Below, piece by piece: positions 1 through 15,000 of a stretch of DNA of 64,000 nucleotides. Source of the DNA: Acanthaster planci (Eukaryota; Echinodermata; Asteroidea; Valvatida; Acanthasteridae); contig NW_019091438.1 of the NCBI RefSeq assembly GCF_001949145.1, positions 534,219-598,218 of the forward strand, read 5' to 3'. How positions within the stretch are numbered: position 1 is the first letter of the stretch; every line of letters begins with the position of its first letter. A model generated the notes under the pieces. That model made no database searches. It was not told the origin of the DNA and was given only the letters and a program-made list of their open reading frames with translations. The translations under genes were made by a program, and so were the position numbers.

Positions 1-3000
1 AGAAATCGTCCCGGGAGAAGTTAGAATCCCTGCAGGAGGTAAGACGAGTCATGTCACTGCTGAGGGGTGACAGGATATTGAATGTGGCTCAATGAGGTGA
101 CCCATTCTGTGAACTCCACAAAGGGTTGACTTAGGGGTGACAGCATATTGAATGTGGCTCATTGAGGTGACCCATTCTGTGAACTCCACAAAGGGTTGAC
201 TTAGGGCTCTTGAGTACCCTACCCTAGCAACCGTGTCCTGTGTCAATTCTGAAAATGCAGTCCTCACCTCTTTTTGGTTGATGTGGTGTTTAGACAAATG
301 GTACATGTAGCTATGGCATTAGCATTTTGGTAGAGTCTCTCCTTTATTCTTCACTAGGGTTCACTTGTGTATGTAGTCCACTGCATCACTGCGAGATTTT
401 TGTTCAAGTATGTATTAGTGTTCTTGAGAAAAAATTTGAGCTTTTCGTATTTCCTGTACACTTTACCAACATGATCAGCTCCCTTGTACAGTCTAAGATT
501 GATGACTGTGGTATACAGTGCTCTTAACTTTCTTTGTCTAAAAGGAATATGCTTAAACATATGCTGCCGGATTTAATTAGAATTTGCATGACAAGTTCCC
601 GGGGGATTTCCAAGATTTTCCGTTTTAAAAATTCTTCAAAAATTCATAACTTCATTGACTGGACATTCACACCCGGGTGAATGACCGTCTGGTGGCTACT
701 CTAATCTGACAAGCAACATCTATTGATGCCAGAGTTTTTCAGCCAGGCCTGCCACCTTGTAAAGAGAGCCCAGATTGTGCGGTATTGCATAATTTCCTTT
801 GTTCCCGATATCGGCCCAGTGCGCTGCTGATGTCTTTTTAAATGTGACCTGATTACCGTGCAGCGGTATTGTATCGCTCATCGCTGGAGCGCTTTTGTCC
901 CTGGTGATTATATCTTGGTCTTTTTTCCGAGTACGGTCTTTTGTTACGAGGCCCAGCTCCTTTGTCTGATTTTGGGCACCCCCCGGCTATGCATATAAGC
1001 CAAAGGCCTCCGGTATTGGGAACCCCGGCACGAAGTGGTAAATAGTCTGTTCACATTTTCCACGAGAAAAAATTAAGAACAAGCGTAGACTATACATCTT
1101 TCACAAGCAAAAATTAACTGGGGTCAGCAGATGGTGCACTTTGCAGCAACGGATCTTGTGTTCCTTTCCCAAAGTACACTTCTTTTTCTCAGGAGCTGGA
1201 AGAGAGCCGCCATACCATTGAAGAACTGCTGGTGGAGAAGACCAACCTTGCCGAGAAGGTGAAGGAACTACAGGCCACGGTTGGCTCGGAGCACACTGAT
1301 GGAATGCACTCAGACATAGAGGTAAACCAATCTAATAAGCTTTTTAGCTGTTCTGATGCACTATACTGGGTGGTCTATGGTAGATGTTGAGAAGTAGGGC
1401 CCAATCAGATACCTTGGTAGCTTCAGTCTGTCTGCTGGCTGTATAATTGAATTATCCCCTAATGTAGTTATCTGATGTGATTTGATTTTATTCCAATCTC
1501 GGTACGATAGATTCATCTGTAAAGGGCCCCCCTCGGACATAAACTTGCGCCACTGAAAAGTTTTTAAGAAGTTCAAAAAGCTGAGAATCTGAGAGGAAAA
1601 TAACGAATGTCTGAAATGTGTACGTTTGGAGTGCAAGGACTCGCATTCAAACTTACGAGAATTGGCATTTTTTTATACCGATGCTCTGAATTTTTGTCTG
1701 TGCATCGTCTTCATCAGGTGGCGCTTTTCTTGCTGCCTCTTAGTTGGACTGTAACCTTGTGGTTACGCTGCCTTCTTACCTGAGATTCCTGAAGAGTAGA
1801 AGAGGCCCAGTGTAACACTTTCACCATTATTTATTAAAAGGAGTAGTCACAACTGATTTTCTATGCAGCATTTGTAAAGTAGGGAGAGGAACTTTTCAGT
1901 TGTCAGTAAAGTCTATATCCAGTGTGGAAAACAAGCACCTTCACTCAAAAATATTATGTAAGAAATTGATGCTTGGTCACAGCCGATCCAATGATATGGA
2001 ACGGTTCCTGAAAGTGACATTTGCAATAGTAGATGTTTTGATTGTTTTTTAATATTGATTTATTTTGTTATGTTTGATATTTTATCAGGATAACCCGTTT
2101 CACAATATTTTCATGGTCTTCCCCGGGGTCCAAGGGTAAAGATGAACAGTTCAAATATGAATTTAAAAATATGATTGCATGTACTTAGAAAAAAATAAAA
2201 TGGAAAAAAATTAAAGTGCCAGACAATAATCACAAACAATATTGGCAGTGCTCATGCCCGCTTTTCAAGCTCTTTGCCTAATTTTGCTTAATTTTTTTCT
2301 TCCAGGAAAGGAACCTTCTCCTGGAGCAGCTGAGTGGCAAGCTCCAGAAGGAACTGGATGCCTTGCGGCACCAGACCCACGAGAAGGACCAACGGCTGCA
2401 GTCCCTGGCTGCATCCGTCTTGGAGAAGGACAAGCTGAACGATGCTCTGAGGGACCAGGTGCTGGCGGCACAGCGGGAGGCAGAGGAAGGGCAGAGGGAG
2501 ACAGAGAGGGTTGTCCGAGAAGCCCAGGGGAAGATGCGGAATGCCGACGTGGCAAAGGAACTGGCACTGGTGGAACTGAGGGAGGCACTGCTGAGGGAGA
2601 AGGAAGAGGAGATTGAACAAGTGAGTTAGGGCAGTGTTGCAAGTTAAGTGCTTCACAAGTACTTCAGTGTTGTAGTTGGGTTCTTTACAATTTTAGGTGT
2701 GCCAAATAGTACCATAGTACCAAGTGCTGTTACACGCACATTCACAAGTGGCAGCATAGTTGAATCACTGTAGAGGGAGGAGGAGATGGAATGAGTACAT
2801 TTGGGCAATGTAGTTAGTCAAGTATTTTACAAGTACTTCAGTGTGGTAGTCAAGTATCCCACTAGTACTTTACGTTAATATTTTTCATAAGTCATACCAA
2901 GTGCTGTCACGGTACTTTCATTTAAGTGCCTTTGTTGCTGTTAATATATGAACAGTTTGCAACAGCAGTGGAATTATTCTCAAAGTTGGGGGGGGGGAGT

Positions 3001-6000
3001 TATGAGACTGCCGGGCATCAGGTTTTAATAGACAGTTCATTAAACCTCATCCCGTTGTGTTGTGACTAGGCCCTTTGGGTCCTCTCTCCCCCCAGCCACC
3101 ATTGATAGTTTGCTGCTTTTATTTAGATTGGGCGCTTATGACTTTGGAGTTTTTTTTAGGCACTTGTCTACAACGCTGGTTGGGATATCTTGTGCAGACA
3201 AAGACAAGCCGTATATTACACCATATAAACTATATGTTTGACTTTTATCATTTGATGTGACTGTTGTTTTGGCATCTCGTCATCCTACAGCTCAAACTGA
3301 GTCTTGAGAAGGATAAGAAGGAAGCACTCACTGCTTTGGACCAGAAAACTTCAGAGATGATGAGGATCACTCAGCGCTCACTTTCAGTGAGTTTACAATT
3401 CAGTAGTCCTCAAAAATATTCAGTAGTCTTTAAATTACCAGGGTTACAAAGAGAATATTATTATGTGATTAATCTTGTGAAAACAATACAGAAATTATTA
3501 AAACTTGGGTCATTTTATAAATTAGGGGTCCAAATGTTTTCTGTCCCTGTCACATCTGACATATGAGTTTGTAAGTTCAGAACTCATTTTCTAATTTCTA
3601 AGAGTGCTAAATTAATGCCAATTACCTGTCAAACAAATAGAAATAGTTTGAAATCAATTTCAGTGATATTTCCATGCCAAATCACACGGGTCAGGTGTAA
3701 CAGGGACACCAAAATGTCACACTTTTGGACCCACATGCTATCCAACACACTCCCTCCCCCTGCAGGAGAAAGAGGAAGACCTGAATGTAGTCAAGATGCA
3801 GCTGGTGCAGCATACGGAGGAAGCCAACAAGATGGAACAGCAGCTCAGGGAACAGGCAGAGGAGCAGGTACACTGAAATTAGAATTAATTAAAATGAGTC
3901 AGATTGTCCAGGGGAGTAAAGCTTTCCCTAGTGGAACTGTATGGAGAAGGAACCACACAAGGATATATGTCCAAATTTGGTAACAGTCGGTCAGAAAGCA
4001 ACAACAACTTTTGGTCTGTCCATCCTTGAGATATTAAACAGGGCTGTAGTTGCAACATTGCAGACTCGTAAAATTTCAAGTCCAGGTCTGTTGTCAGGCA
4101 CAAATTGACAACTATGAGAACAATACAGAAAAGGCACTTCCTGTTGCCAAGCTTTGTACTGACTGCCGTCCCTCTGCTCCAGGTCCAGGCGGCCGTGGAG
4201 AAAGAGCGGCGGGCGATGGAGGAGGAGTACACCCGGAGGCGGAGAGAGGAGAATGTGGAGAAGGAGCTGGAGGTTGCCAAGGAGACGTCGCGGTTGCAAG
4301 GCGAGCTGCACGTAACCAAGCAACGGCTGGAGCAGATGCAGACAACAGTCGGTGTCCTGAAGGAGGTTGGTCCCGATGTTAACCAAATTCCTTAAAATGT
4401 GACCTGACCGCACAGAATGAGTCGCAAGTCAGCGGAGGCACTTTTGACTTGAAGGCATTTTGAAATAATCTTGCACAATTTGCACAATTATAAACCCCTC
4501 AACATTTTTCAGCCACCCAATGCCCCTTTTTCATCAGGATACCAAATGTTGATGTCTCAAAACATTGCTCAGCCTGCTTCTTCTTATGCAATCGAAAACT
4601 GAATTTCTTGTTAAAATGGCAGCAGGAGTCACTTTAAGAGATCTGGTCTCGATCATTTGTCTATACCTAGTCCAGCTTTGTAGCTTTGCACAGCAGACAA
4701 ACTCCTCCTCCAAAAGTGGGCCAGGTTACAGACTGAACTAATATGTATTTCAAGATCTAAAAATGGTAAAGTTTTTAAAAAGTATTTTCCTGCTGCCTCC
4801 AGTTTGATTTACTTCAGCAGAGGTTATTTTTACAAGCCATCAACTGAACATGAGTGATACATCGTTTCCAAACCAGGCGTTTCTGACTAAATCAGTCTTG
4901 GACTATTACTCGCCCATTAGCCCCTACTGTCCTCAATCCTTCGATTCTGATTTTGCATACACCCTGGGGATGGAGAGTTAGTCTTAAAAATCATACACTG
5001 ATGACAATCAGTAAATTATCCTTGGAGGATTATGAACCAACATCCCGACAACAGTTTTGGGGCGATTCTATTGAGACCTTTGCATTCTTGCAAAAGTCGA
5101 ATGCCATAAAATCGGGTGTTCTGTCCAGGTGTCAAAAGAGTAAAATGATCCTTTTTCTGAAGATTTTGAGGCCACATGTTACATACACAAGGAGATGATT
5201 TCTCCATTGCCTCCTTCCAAGGAACAAATCAGTTAAGATTTATCGTCTCTCGTTTCCCAACCCTGAAGGAACTGGACAAATTACGGGAGGAGAATCTGGC
5301 CGCTGGTCGGGAGAAAGTGGAGGCGGTGTCTGAGGCGAGAGAGAAAGCCAGGGAAGATATCCAGAGGGAGTTAGACCAACTCAGGGAACAGCTTGCCAAG
5401 GTAACCACGTTACAGTTTTATCTCAGTTGTTAGGCACAGGAAAGATTATGTCAACTTGTATGTCCTATTTAAAGTCATCTATAATAGTGTTCTTAACCAC
5501 TTGCTGCCGGGTGCTTTTAAAAATGCAGTGCACACATACGGGCCATTTTCAAGATTTTCAGTTTTCAAAATTCTTCAAAAATTCTTCATTTCATTTAATG
5601 GATGTTTACACCCATACGAATGACTGTTTGGTGGCTACTCTAAGCTGACAGGCAACCTCCATTGACTTCTGAGTATTTCAGCCAGGCCTGCCGCCCTGTA
5701 AAGAGAGCCCAGAATTTGTGAGGCGATGCTTAATTTCCCTTGTTCCTTGTAAATGCGTGTGGTATCTATTCAAACGTGCCTGGATTAGCGTGCAGGGGTG
5801 CCGTGTCGCTCATCAATGGGGCCCTGGAGCACTTTTGTCCATTGTGCGCCCAAAACAGTAGTATACTGTTTAAAAACAGTGACGGATTACCTTTGAAAAA
5901 TGCAAGCCGAAAAATGAGGGCAATTCTCAGCAGCAGAACTTTTGTTCCGAGTACTGCCTTTTGTTACACAGACCAGCTCTTTTGTCCAATTTTGGGCATC

Positions 6001-9000
6001 CAAACTCTGTGTATAAACCCATGGTGCTCGAAACGGGGTTCCCCGGCAGCAAGTGGTTAATGTGAGTGACAAAATTTATTTTGTTATCCCAAAACCTAAC
6101 CTCATCTTCTTTGCAAGCTAGTCCTCAACATAATAAGATGCACAACACAAGCATGTACACTGTCAAGGCCTTTAATTAACCCCTTGAGATCCTCAGCCCG
6201 CTTTTCAGCTATTATTCTCAGCCCACACATGAGCGAACACGGTGAAAGAAGGCAGACCCTGGCTCTTGTGTATATGGTAATTAGTCTTTGTGCGTAGCCC
6301 AGAAATGAAAAGACCAAATTTGCATCATAATTACCAGCTTCACAATAGTCCCCACTTTGAAAAGAGGCAATGGGAATGTGGAAGCTTGAGTAGAGCCGCA
6401 TGTCACCAAACAATCAGCCTCTTCACCGTGTAATTCAAAGCGTGCAGAGCACGCAGGGCTACAGACCAAGAATCTGCGGTTTGGCAGGTGGCCTTCATGG
6501 CCAAGTGAGGCTGGAATTCTTGGAGTCGGCTTTCGGGAAGAAATTCCCGTCGTCAAGGGGTTAACCCCAAAAGAACCAGGTTATTTTGGACTTGTATTTT
6601 ATCTCATAGCGGGGGGGTAAGCTGTCACATGCCCGATTGTTTTGAAACGAGCAGACGCTTATCCGTATAAAGGTGAAGTTGAAATGCAGTGCGATGTAGG
6701 GTTTTGATGTTATGGTCATTTGAAGTTCATGGCCTCACTCGTTTTGGCCCACAAGCGTGGAGCAGGTCAGTGGAAAAAGTATTGGGTTTTGGCTTACATG
6801 TCTCTGAAAAAAGTGTGCAATGTGCAGGGACAGTATGTCCGATTTTCAGAAAAGTGATGCCAAAAATGACTGCAAGTTGTTACTGAGGCAAAGTGCGTGG
6901 ACTACATGCACTCTGACACTGTTGCAGGAAATGTTCGGGGGCAGATTCCACCCCCTCTTTTGTCTCATTTAAGGTTAGGTCAGAATTGACTTGCACTTGG
7001 GTCACATTCAGTAGCATAATGATAATGACATTGTTTACTGACAAGCAAGTTGTTTCCACTTCATTTTTTGATGTCCTGTGAACCAGCTAGGAGGGGTTCT
7101 GACAGCTGCTAAGGCTGAGAAAGATTTTGGGGCAATTTTAGTCTGTTAGAATAAACTTCCTAGGACAGAAGTTGCAGATGAAATAAAATGAGGGCATTTG
7201 TCAGACTTCTGTGTGACTGTGGATGTTGGTTGTGGGAGCTCAGAAGTATACTTTGAACAGTTTCTTTTTTGGGGGGGGGTGATTTCATATAAGAGTTTGT
7301 GTTTAAACTATGTTTATTTCAAAAGAGTAGATTTGTGAGCAATTTGTATAGGGGGAGTACACCTAGTGGATTGCTTTTTCCTCTCAACATCACCTGTCCC
7401 TGACACTCAGTGTTCACCCACGCTTCTTCCAATGACCTTTCTATTTCCAAAGGTGAAGGAAAAGGCTGTTATTTATGGTGTGTTTTCATCAAGATGACAG
7501 TCTGACATTTGTAAGCCTCTCAAGTTGTTCCCAGAGGGATTTAGATGCATTACATGATTGCAGCTACAGGTGAAAAAAGGAGATAGAATTTCAAGGTTAT
7601 ATTTTCACGTGGAGTGATTTAATGATGAATTTCTCCGTTCAACTGTGGTTAAAATGATAGGAAATGTAGCACATACATGAAGGATTTCATTTCTTGTTGA
7701 CATATACAACAGGCTCTGTGCAGATAAGTACCGTTAGATAATACACACCCATGTTGAAAAGAGTTCTGTAGGTGTTGCAAGTTTGGGAGAGGGTGTGGCC
7801 AGGGGAGGTTTTTTGGGGGATGGGAAGAAAGCTTGTTCAAGGAATGAACTGCATGTGCCATCAGAGACAAGTTAAAACTTTTTACTGATTTTAAGGCAAA
7901 TCTTAAAACCCCTCTTTTCAAAGAAGCGTTCGCTTACATGTATGTTCTGCTAAAGTTGTAAAGTGTGTTAATGTTTTTAATTTCTGATCTCTGATTGTTC
8001 TTTATGTTTTATTGTTGTAAAACTTCCTCTTTGACTGACTTTAAAGAGTTTTTAACCAACCTATTTGGATGATTTTTACAAGGGGGAAGGGTTAGGTTTT
8101 GATGTGCCTTTTGTCTGTACTTATAATCTGTCTTTGTAGTTTCCTTTGGCATGTTTTAATGCTGTAAAGTGCCACTGGCAATCAAGTTTAAAGTGTAATT
8201 ATTATTGTTATTATTTTATTAAGGAAACATTTCAGTGTAAAGAAAAATCCAGTGTGCATTTTCATTTCATGCGGGCAACGGAGGATGAATTTCTATTAAA
8301 TTGAAGTGTCTCTTCCAGCATTGAAAGGAACATCAGTATCTTCCTAAACTTAAAATGAATGCAGAGATATACACTGTATGTAGATGTGCATGATAAAATT
8401 TCTTTCCTTTCCAAAAAGCTCTATGAAGAAGAAAAAAACAAGTCAAGATTTTCTGGAGCAGGTGGCTATAGGAGGTGGCCGGTACCTTCTTTTGTGCCTG
8501 TGAAGCTAGCCACAAGTATCCATACGCTGTACGTGACAAATGCTACACACATGATTTAATGTCTCTCCTCAAAGTTGCAGAACCCCTAATGTCAACCATG
8601 GAATGGTCTTGCTTATTTGTATGGCCCGGTCTGCTGATCTAACAGTTACTTTTATTGCCTGGATATTGTTGGCCCACTGCCAAGCGTAGCCGAAAAGAGT
8701 TTGTACAACTATGTCAAGTGCAGTGGCTCGTTCAGTGTGCAAACACACAGGTTGATGTCCCGGGTCAAACTGATTGGCCACTTGAAAATGTAGGCTTCTT
8801 TGTGTAATATCTAGCTGAAGGAGTGCAGGTTGTTAATTTTCAAGTTCATTTCAGGTGTTTGAAGGACGCCAAAGTCTATTCTGGTATTGACATTTTTGGT
8901 GGGATTGGACTGATCTCTTGATGTCTGTCGCCAGTTTGATAGGCACAATCGCTGAACAAATTGGCGAGTGGTTCATAACGATTGGCTTTGATGCTGTGCT

Positions 9001-12000
9001 GGCTTCCTCTGCAGCTTCCGGTGTCAACAGCTACATTCTGGGGATAAATTTATCGGAAACTTCTTGATCAGCAGTCAACATCTCCGCATGTAGTATTTTG
9101 TACTCCTGGACTGCATAGTGGATCTGGCCATGTCATTGTCTGGACGGCGTGATTTGTCTACTTGCTGGTTGACTTGAGATGATCCTCTGCTTTGACTGCT
9201 CTGTTGTGTCTTTTCTGTTCTGATACATCATCTCCTGCCGTGTCTTTGACGATCAATTCTGTCGCTTGCTTTGGTCAGTCATCTATGTCATTCCTCTTGT
9301 CAGTGTGAAGAGATTTAGTGTCCCCACTTTTCCAACCCATTTTATGACACTTTCAGTGGGTTTACTTTTGTTACGTCACAGATTCCTCCGTTTTGTGAAG
9401 TTGGACTTTTAATCCGTTGAAGTCCACTCATTCAAGACAAGATTTGCAAGCTCCCATATCCACTGTGGATGTTAATTTTGTTGTGGGATAACAAGTACTG
9501 CGATGGTGGGTTCTTTGGTACTCTTCATGTCTCTGGTGTTCATTTTATGAATGTCAGGTTCTCTGCCAGAAACATGTACATATTTTCTTATGGATGGCAT
9601 TCGGATGACTTTCTCATGACTCCCAGCTGGTTATTGAACTTGATAAATGGCAGCGGAAAACTCGTTTCTGTTGTAATATTTGGACTTGATAAGTAATGCT
9701 ATGCAGATTTGGAAGCTTCGTACTTTGAATATATTCAAAAACTTGGATTCTACAGTCGAATGTTGACTTTTCATCCAGACCATACACCTGTACACTCCAT
9801 TATTATTCTACATGTACATCAGCATTTTTGAGGATTGCTGACCTTCATGTCAGATGCAGGAGTGGGAGAAAGAACTTTTCCTAGTCAAAGGAGATGACAA
9901 GCAGGCACTGAATTTCACCTAGCCCAGGCAACCATTAACGGATGACAAATTAGGAGAGAGATATCTACATCACAAAACCACCCAAGCAGAAGGTATTTCA
10001 GGGATTGATCTGATGATCCAATGTTTCTTCTTTGGTAAAGCTGTTTTGAAACTGTATACCCCCAATCACTTTACCAGGCCCTCATGAATATGCGCATCTT
10101 GACCTTCGCATCGCACAGGGTGTGAAAGATCTTTCCCTGTGCAAACCAATTTGAGAGTGGCAGCCTGCAGGAAGCACCTCCATGCACATCACATGATGAC
10201 TTGTATGAAGAGGAGCGACAGCAGTGAGTGACTAGTCTGGCTGAGTGTCCTGTCATCTTCTCAGGGAAGAGTGCATGAGTAGTTGCCATGGAGACTTTCC
10301 GATGTCTGGATAGAGCGAGCGATGTAAACAGCGCTAGCGATATCAATTACTGTATCGATAACAGTACCACCAGCAATTCCTCACGTGATATTCCCTACGT
10401 TGAGAGTCTTCACCTGTTGCGACTCACCATAAAAGTGTTAAATGTAAGCAATGTAGAAATGCTCAACACCCTTCTCCTAATTCATTGGAGGGCTTTGCTG
10501 AACTTCATATCCAGGGTGACATAAGAGTAACAAGTGAAAAAGTTTAATTTTATAGCCATATGAAAATATTAGGATTCATATGATTGGATGCTGTATCTTG
10601 ATATTCAAACCTTTGACAAGTTTGTAACCAATGCAAATTTAGCTTTAAGGTTGACATTACACTGCTTTTTTTTAATACACTGGCTTTAAGTATTTACAAA
10701 AAGCTGACACTGCAGCCTTTCACACTGTTGGAACTTTTACCAGCTTTGACAATTTGTTTGGCCTTGTAGATCCTATCGTGCAGATGCACCCCTCCTTTGT
10801 AATCTTCTCTGTTCCAAACCCATCAAGATCAATGATGATAAGATTCTGTTGGAATTGGGATGGACCCCGGAGACAGTGTGCAATTTTCAATGGGGCTTGA
10901 AGAGAGAGAATTCTGTTTGAAATACAAGAATTGTGCCTCTGGCTTTACTCTGCTTAGTGTTCAAATTAAGCAGGACTGTTAGCAAATACTTAGTTAAAAG
11001 AGGATTAAAGAAACTCATCCCTATGGTTAATCACTCACAGCTCACAGTCTTATTCAGGCCCGTCACTTAGGGGGGCCCAGAGGAACCAGACCCCCTCTTC
11101 TGGGGGTCCCCGGCCTCCCAGGGGTCGTGTGTGTTTATATGATATACCCCCACCAGCTAGTACTGTGCTCCCCCTGCCCAAAGCTGGTGATGGGGCTGGT
11201 CTTATTTTTCACCAGAATATCTGATTTTTAAAAAAGAGACAGTTATGCAGCCAACTTTCGAAGAACAGCCTGGTGGCACCAGTTCCGAAGTTCGAGAGTC
11301 ATTTGAACAGTATAGGCACATTACCAATTTTTCCTATCGCAGCCTCATATTTTGCCAACTTTCCAGGCATCACATTCATGTGTGCACGTAACCAAAGGGT
11401 AATGAAATGCATATATACACATCTGTCACTGAAGACTCGGAACAGTTAATGGTTTAATGCCTAGTTGCCCCTTTAAATATAGATTGCCACACTGTGTCCA
11501 TGTGGCCTCAGGCATGAAGTGGTTGAATAAGTTTGATCAATTAAAACAATCTTGCTTGACTTTGTCTCATTTTTTTTTTCTCTCCGAAAGGAAAACCTAC
11601 TTGAGGCGGACAAACTTCGCATGAAAATCCGCCAGCAGGAGGAGGAGGTAACCAGGCTGAGGTCAGAGGTCAAAGTTCATCAGGACCGCGAGGCCAAGTC
11701 AGCTGGGGTGACGGGAAGCAAGAGCATCCTGGCGGAGATCAATGAGGAGTGCAAGAGGACGGCAGCAGTCATCGGCTCCGCGCCGCTGAAGATGAACATC
11801 TCAAGGTAAGCATAGACGGTAGTGCCAGAATAGACAGGCCTACATACTGATGATGCACTTTTCTTTTACACGTGCACATTCCTATGTAGTCAATGAGGAC
11901 CCACGGTCCACCGAGCACCATAGGAAAGCGCAAACCAAACAAAGTGTGGCGTCATCACTACAAAGGTTAATTCGAAATGGTGATGTGGGGTTCGTTGATG

Positions 12001-15000
12001 AAAAAGCACACATTGCATATGTCAGTTCACGGAGTGTGTGCAACCAGTTTTCAACTGAATGTGTACAAGCTTGTAAGCTTTGTGTGAGAGGGAGCACACG
12101 AATGTGAGCTCACAACAGAAATCAACAACAGTTTATCGGGGCGAAACCTGCTTCACAAAATGGGTTCAGTTCAACAGAAGTCCCTGCGGAACTTTTTTTA
12201 CAGTTTTACCAGTCTTAATAATAATTATGGACATGATGTTGCAATTTCATGGTTACTACATGTATTTTTGGCAAGGCGGAAAAAATCTTTGCCATAGCAG
12301 GCCCACAAGTGGAGGGGCGTGGTTATTCAAACTCCCTTAACCTCACCATTCTGCCAGCTTCATCTAGGAATTGTCAATCTGTAACAGCAATGTTTTCCTT
12401 CTTCCCGAAGAGTGCGGGGTTGTGCACACAGGGACCACACTATGCTTTTCCTTTTTTTCACCTTACTGTATACCAGGGGTAGCAAGTCCCTCAACGGAAC
12501 CCGGTCACCAAAGAGCCCACTCCACGGCATGCCCGACTCTGCCCAGGGCCCTGGCCGCACCCAGGTCATGGCCGCCCTGACCAACCTCAGGATCAGCAAC
12601 GAGGAGCTGCGGAACTACGTGCAGAGTCTGAAGGCCGACCTTGAGAGACAGAAGAGGGCGCTGTCCAAAGCGCAGAAAGAAAAGGTAGTCAGATTTAATT
12701 GATGAGTTGAACCAACTGCAAACTCCACCACTTTGATCTGTTGATGGGTTGTTAAGTGCTAGTTGATAATTGTAAGACTGCAAAACTATTCCCCTAATGG
12801 TCTAATGAGAGTCGCTACTTTAAACAGAGATAAGCAGTTCATGAAGAAGATTTGGAAGATACTTAGATTTGTTTTAGTTCCGAAAGAAAGGAAATTTTTC
12901 TTTTTCTGTTTTTTTAGGCTTCAAGTTTGAGTGGTGAGTGTAATCGATTTTGAGTACTTTGAATTTTATAATATTAGTTGATAACCAGTATTTCCTTTAT
13001 TTTTTATGTTCTAGGATGAAGAGGTGAAAAAAGTTGCAAGTACAATTGAGAAGAAATCTGGAGATATGGACACGATGAGAGACAGGCTGATACAGGTACA
13101 TGTAATTGCTTTATAGTTAAACAAGAAGCACTTTGTAAAGAGCTGATGACCAGTCAACAGACAAACCACTTTCATCTGAAAAAAAATTTCCCTGTCCATC
13201 CCTGCGATCCTACTTATTCAAAAGATTTCTGACCTCCATATCTGTTGTTATCCCGATGTTCATTTCTGTTTGACCTGTGGATCATTTTGGGCAGCATTTG
13301 CAAACGTTAAATATCCCACCAGCAGATCACCCAATCTTGTTATGGGCTTGTTCTTGGCCATTTCTGTCCCTAGACATATCATGATCCCACCTTGCTCACT
13401 GCTAAGCGCAGCATCCGTCATGGATAACAGTGTTTAAATCTCTCTTTTTAAAATATTCTTTGGACCATTCTCAGAGCGGGTCCCGTAGTTTCAAAAGTTA
13501 CAATGGATCTTAGATCAGCTCTCTGCGTATGATACTTCGAACCGAAAGGATACAGGATCAGCAAAACCCTTCTAAGTTCTGCATGTAATTATTAGATTCT
13601 AGAAAAGAAATCAGCTGGTTTCCCTTTCCATGCCTTAATGTTGAAGCTACAATTCTACCTGAACTGATTCTCTGCAAGTACTCGTAGTTTGTGAAAATGC
13701 ACCCGAAAACATATTCATTTAACCATCTTATGCAAAATAATGTAGGACAGCGTGGGCTAGTGAAGCCGTTGTAACAAGTTTAATAGGAATTCTATTTAAG
13801 AATTTTTCCCTACATGTTGGTAATAATTTAGACTATGTACAAATATCAAACTTAATACACCATTTCCCGTTATCGTATCAAATATCACTATGCATGTATA
13901 ATTTGGATGTACTTGGGATTTCATTTGTCGCCGACATGAAATAAACTGCTCCTCAATCGGAGAATGAAAAAAAATGTAACCTACTTGAACTCCGTAATTT
14001 TGACATATATATTACTTCTGATTACCACTTTGACCTAAGCTTTATATTACGTAATAACGACAGACACGAAAAACACATATCACAGTTTAAACGTACAGTT
14101 TGTAGACAAAATGCAGCTTGCAACAGAAATTGGAATGTTATGTTAAATCACACTTTTACATGTTGCAGCACTCACAGCTTGCTTGAGACCATGACAGTTA
14201 TGACTTCTTGTAGTAGCTTCAATATCTGTCATACTTCCAGATAATAAATACTAAAACCAATGCCCAACGACACGTTTCCTGCAATTTCTTCTCCACTCAA
14301 AAAAGCAGAATTGATGGATTTTTCTCAAAACAACATGACTATGACTACAGTTCACCAATGATTTCTCAAATTGTGCCTGATGCCGACGTCAAATAACATA
14401 CTGGGCGTTAACATCGGCTCAATGTCGGCAACCTCAATGTCAAACAAACTTATTGCCAACATCGACTGAACATTTGTAGGCCAATGTCCAAATTCTGACC
14501 CTTTACCAATGTCATAACAACGGTGGAAATACGACTGTGATGAATCCGACGATCGCCGACGTTGGCCCAATGTATCAATGCTAGCTGGGGAAGCTGCATG
14601 GGCAGATAATATGTCAGTAGACCTGAACAATCCTTCATCCCCTGTGTGTTTCTTTTTTGGGGGAGGGGGCCCTCAACATCTCAGACCCAGATTGTCCTAC
14701 CTTACCCAGTGCTAACCTTCATATCTGTTGTAGATCACTGGCTCCATGCACTCTGTCTTATCTCCAGGATCACTTGACACAGGTTGAGAAGCATTAACAG
14801 CAGATATCCCTTAAACAGACAGTCCATTATCATCTTGTCTCTTTCTTTCTGTCTGCCCCAGACCTCATTGCTGTCATACCTCAATTTCCATTCTCTTTCT
14901 TGTCCAGGATCACCTGGTGCAGGTTGAGGAGCTCCAGCAGCAGATATCCCGGCAGCGGACGGCTGAGGCCTCCCTCCAGCAGCGCCTCCTGGACAAGGAC

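Larger units (their letters stand above)
5401..11590 (+). other. Large intron (6.2 kb) of the coiled-coil gene
   Basis: The intron runs from the donor at 5401 to the acceptor AAAG at 11587-11590, which is preceded by a T-rich tract. It contains two TTAA-type MITEs (5493-6060 and 6176-6564) and a LINE 3' end (about 7850-8220). Around 11040-11130 there is G/C-run sequence resembling other transposon termini. The rest (6565-7800 and 8230-11040) shows no coding block that I can support. A missed exon remains possible because the acceptor of the preceding exon is poor. Confidence 0.7.
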
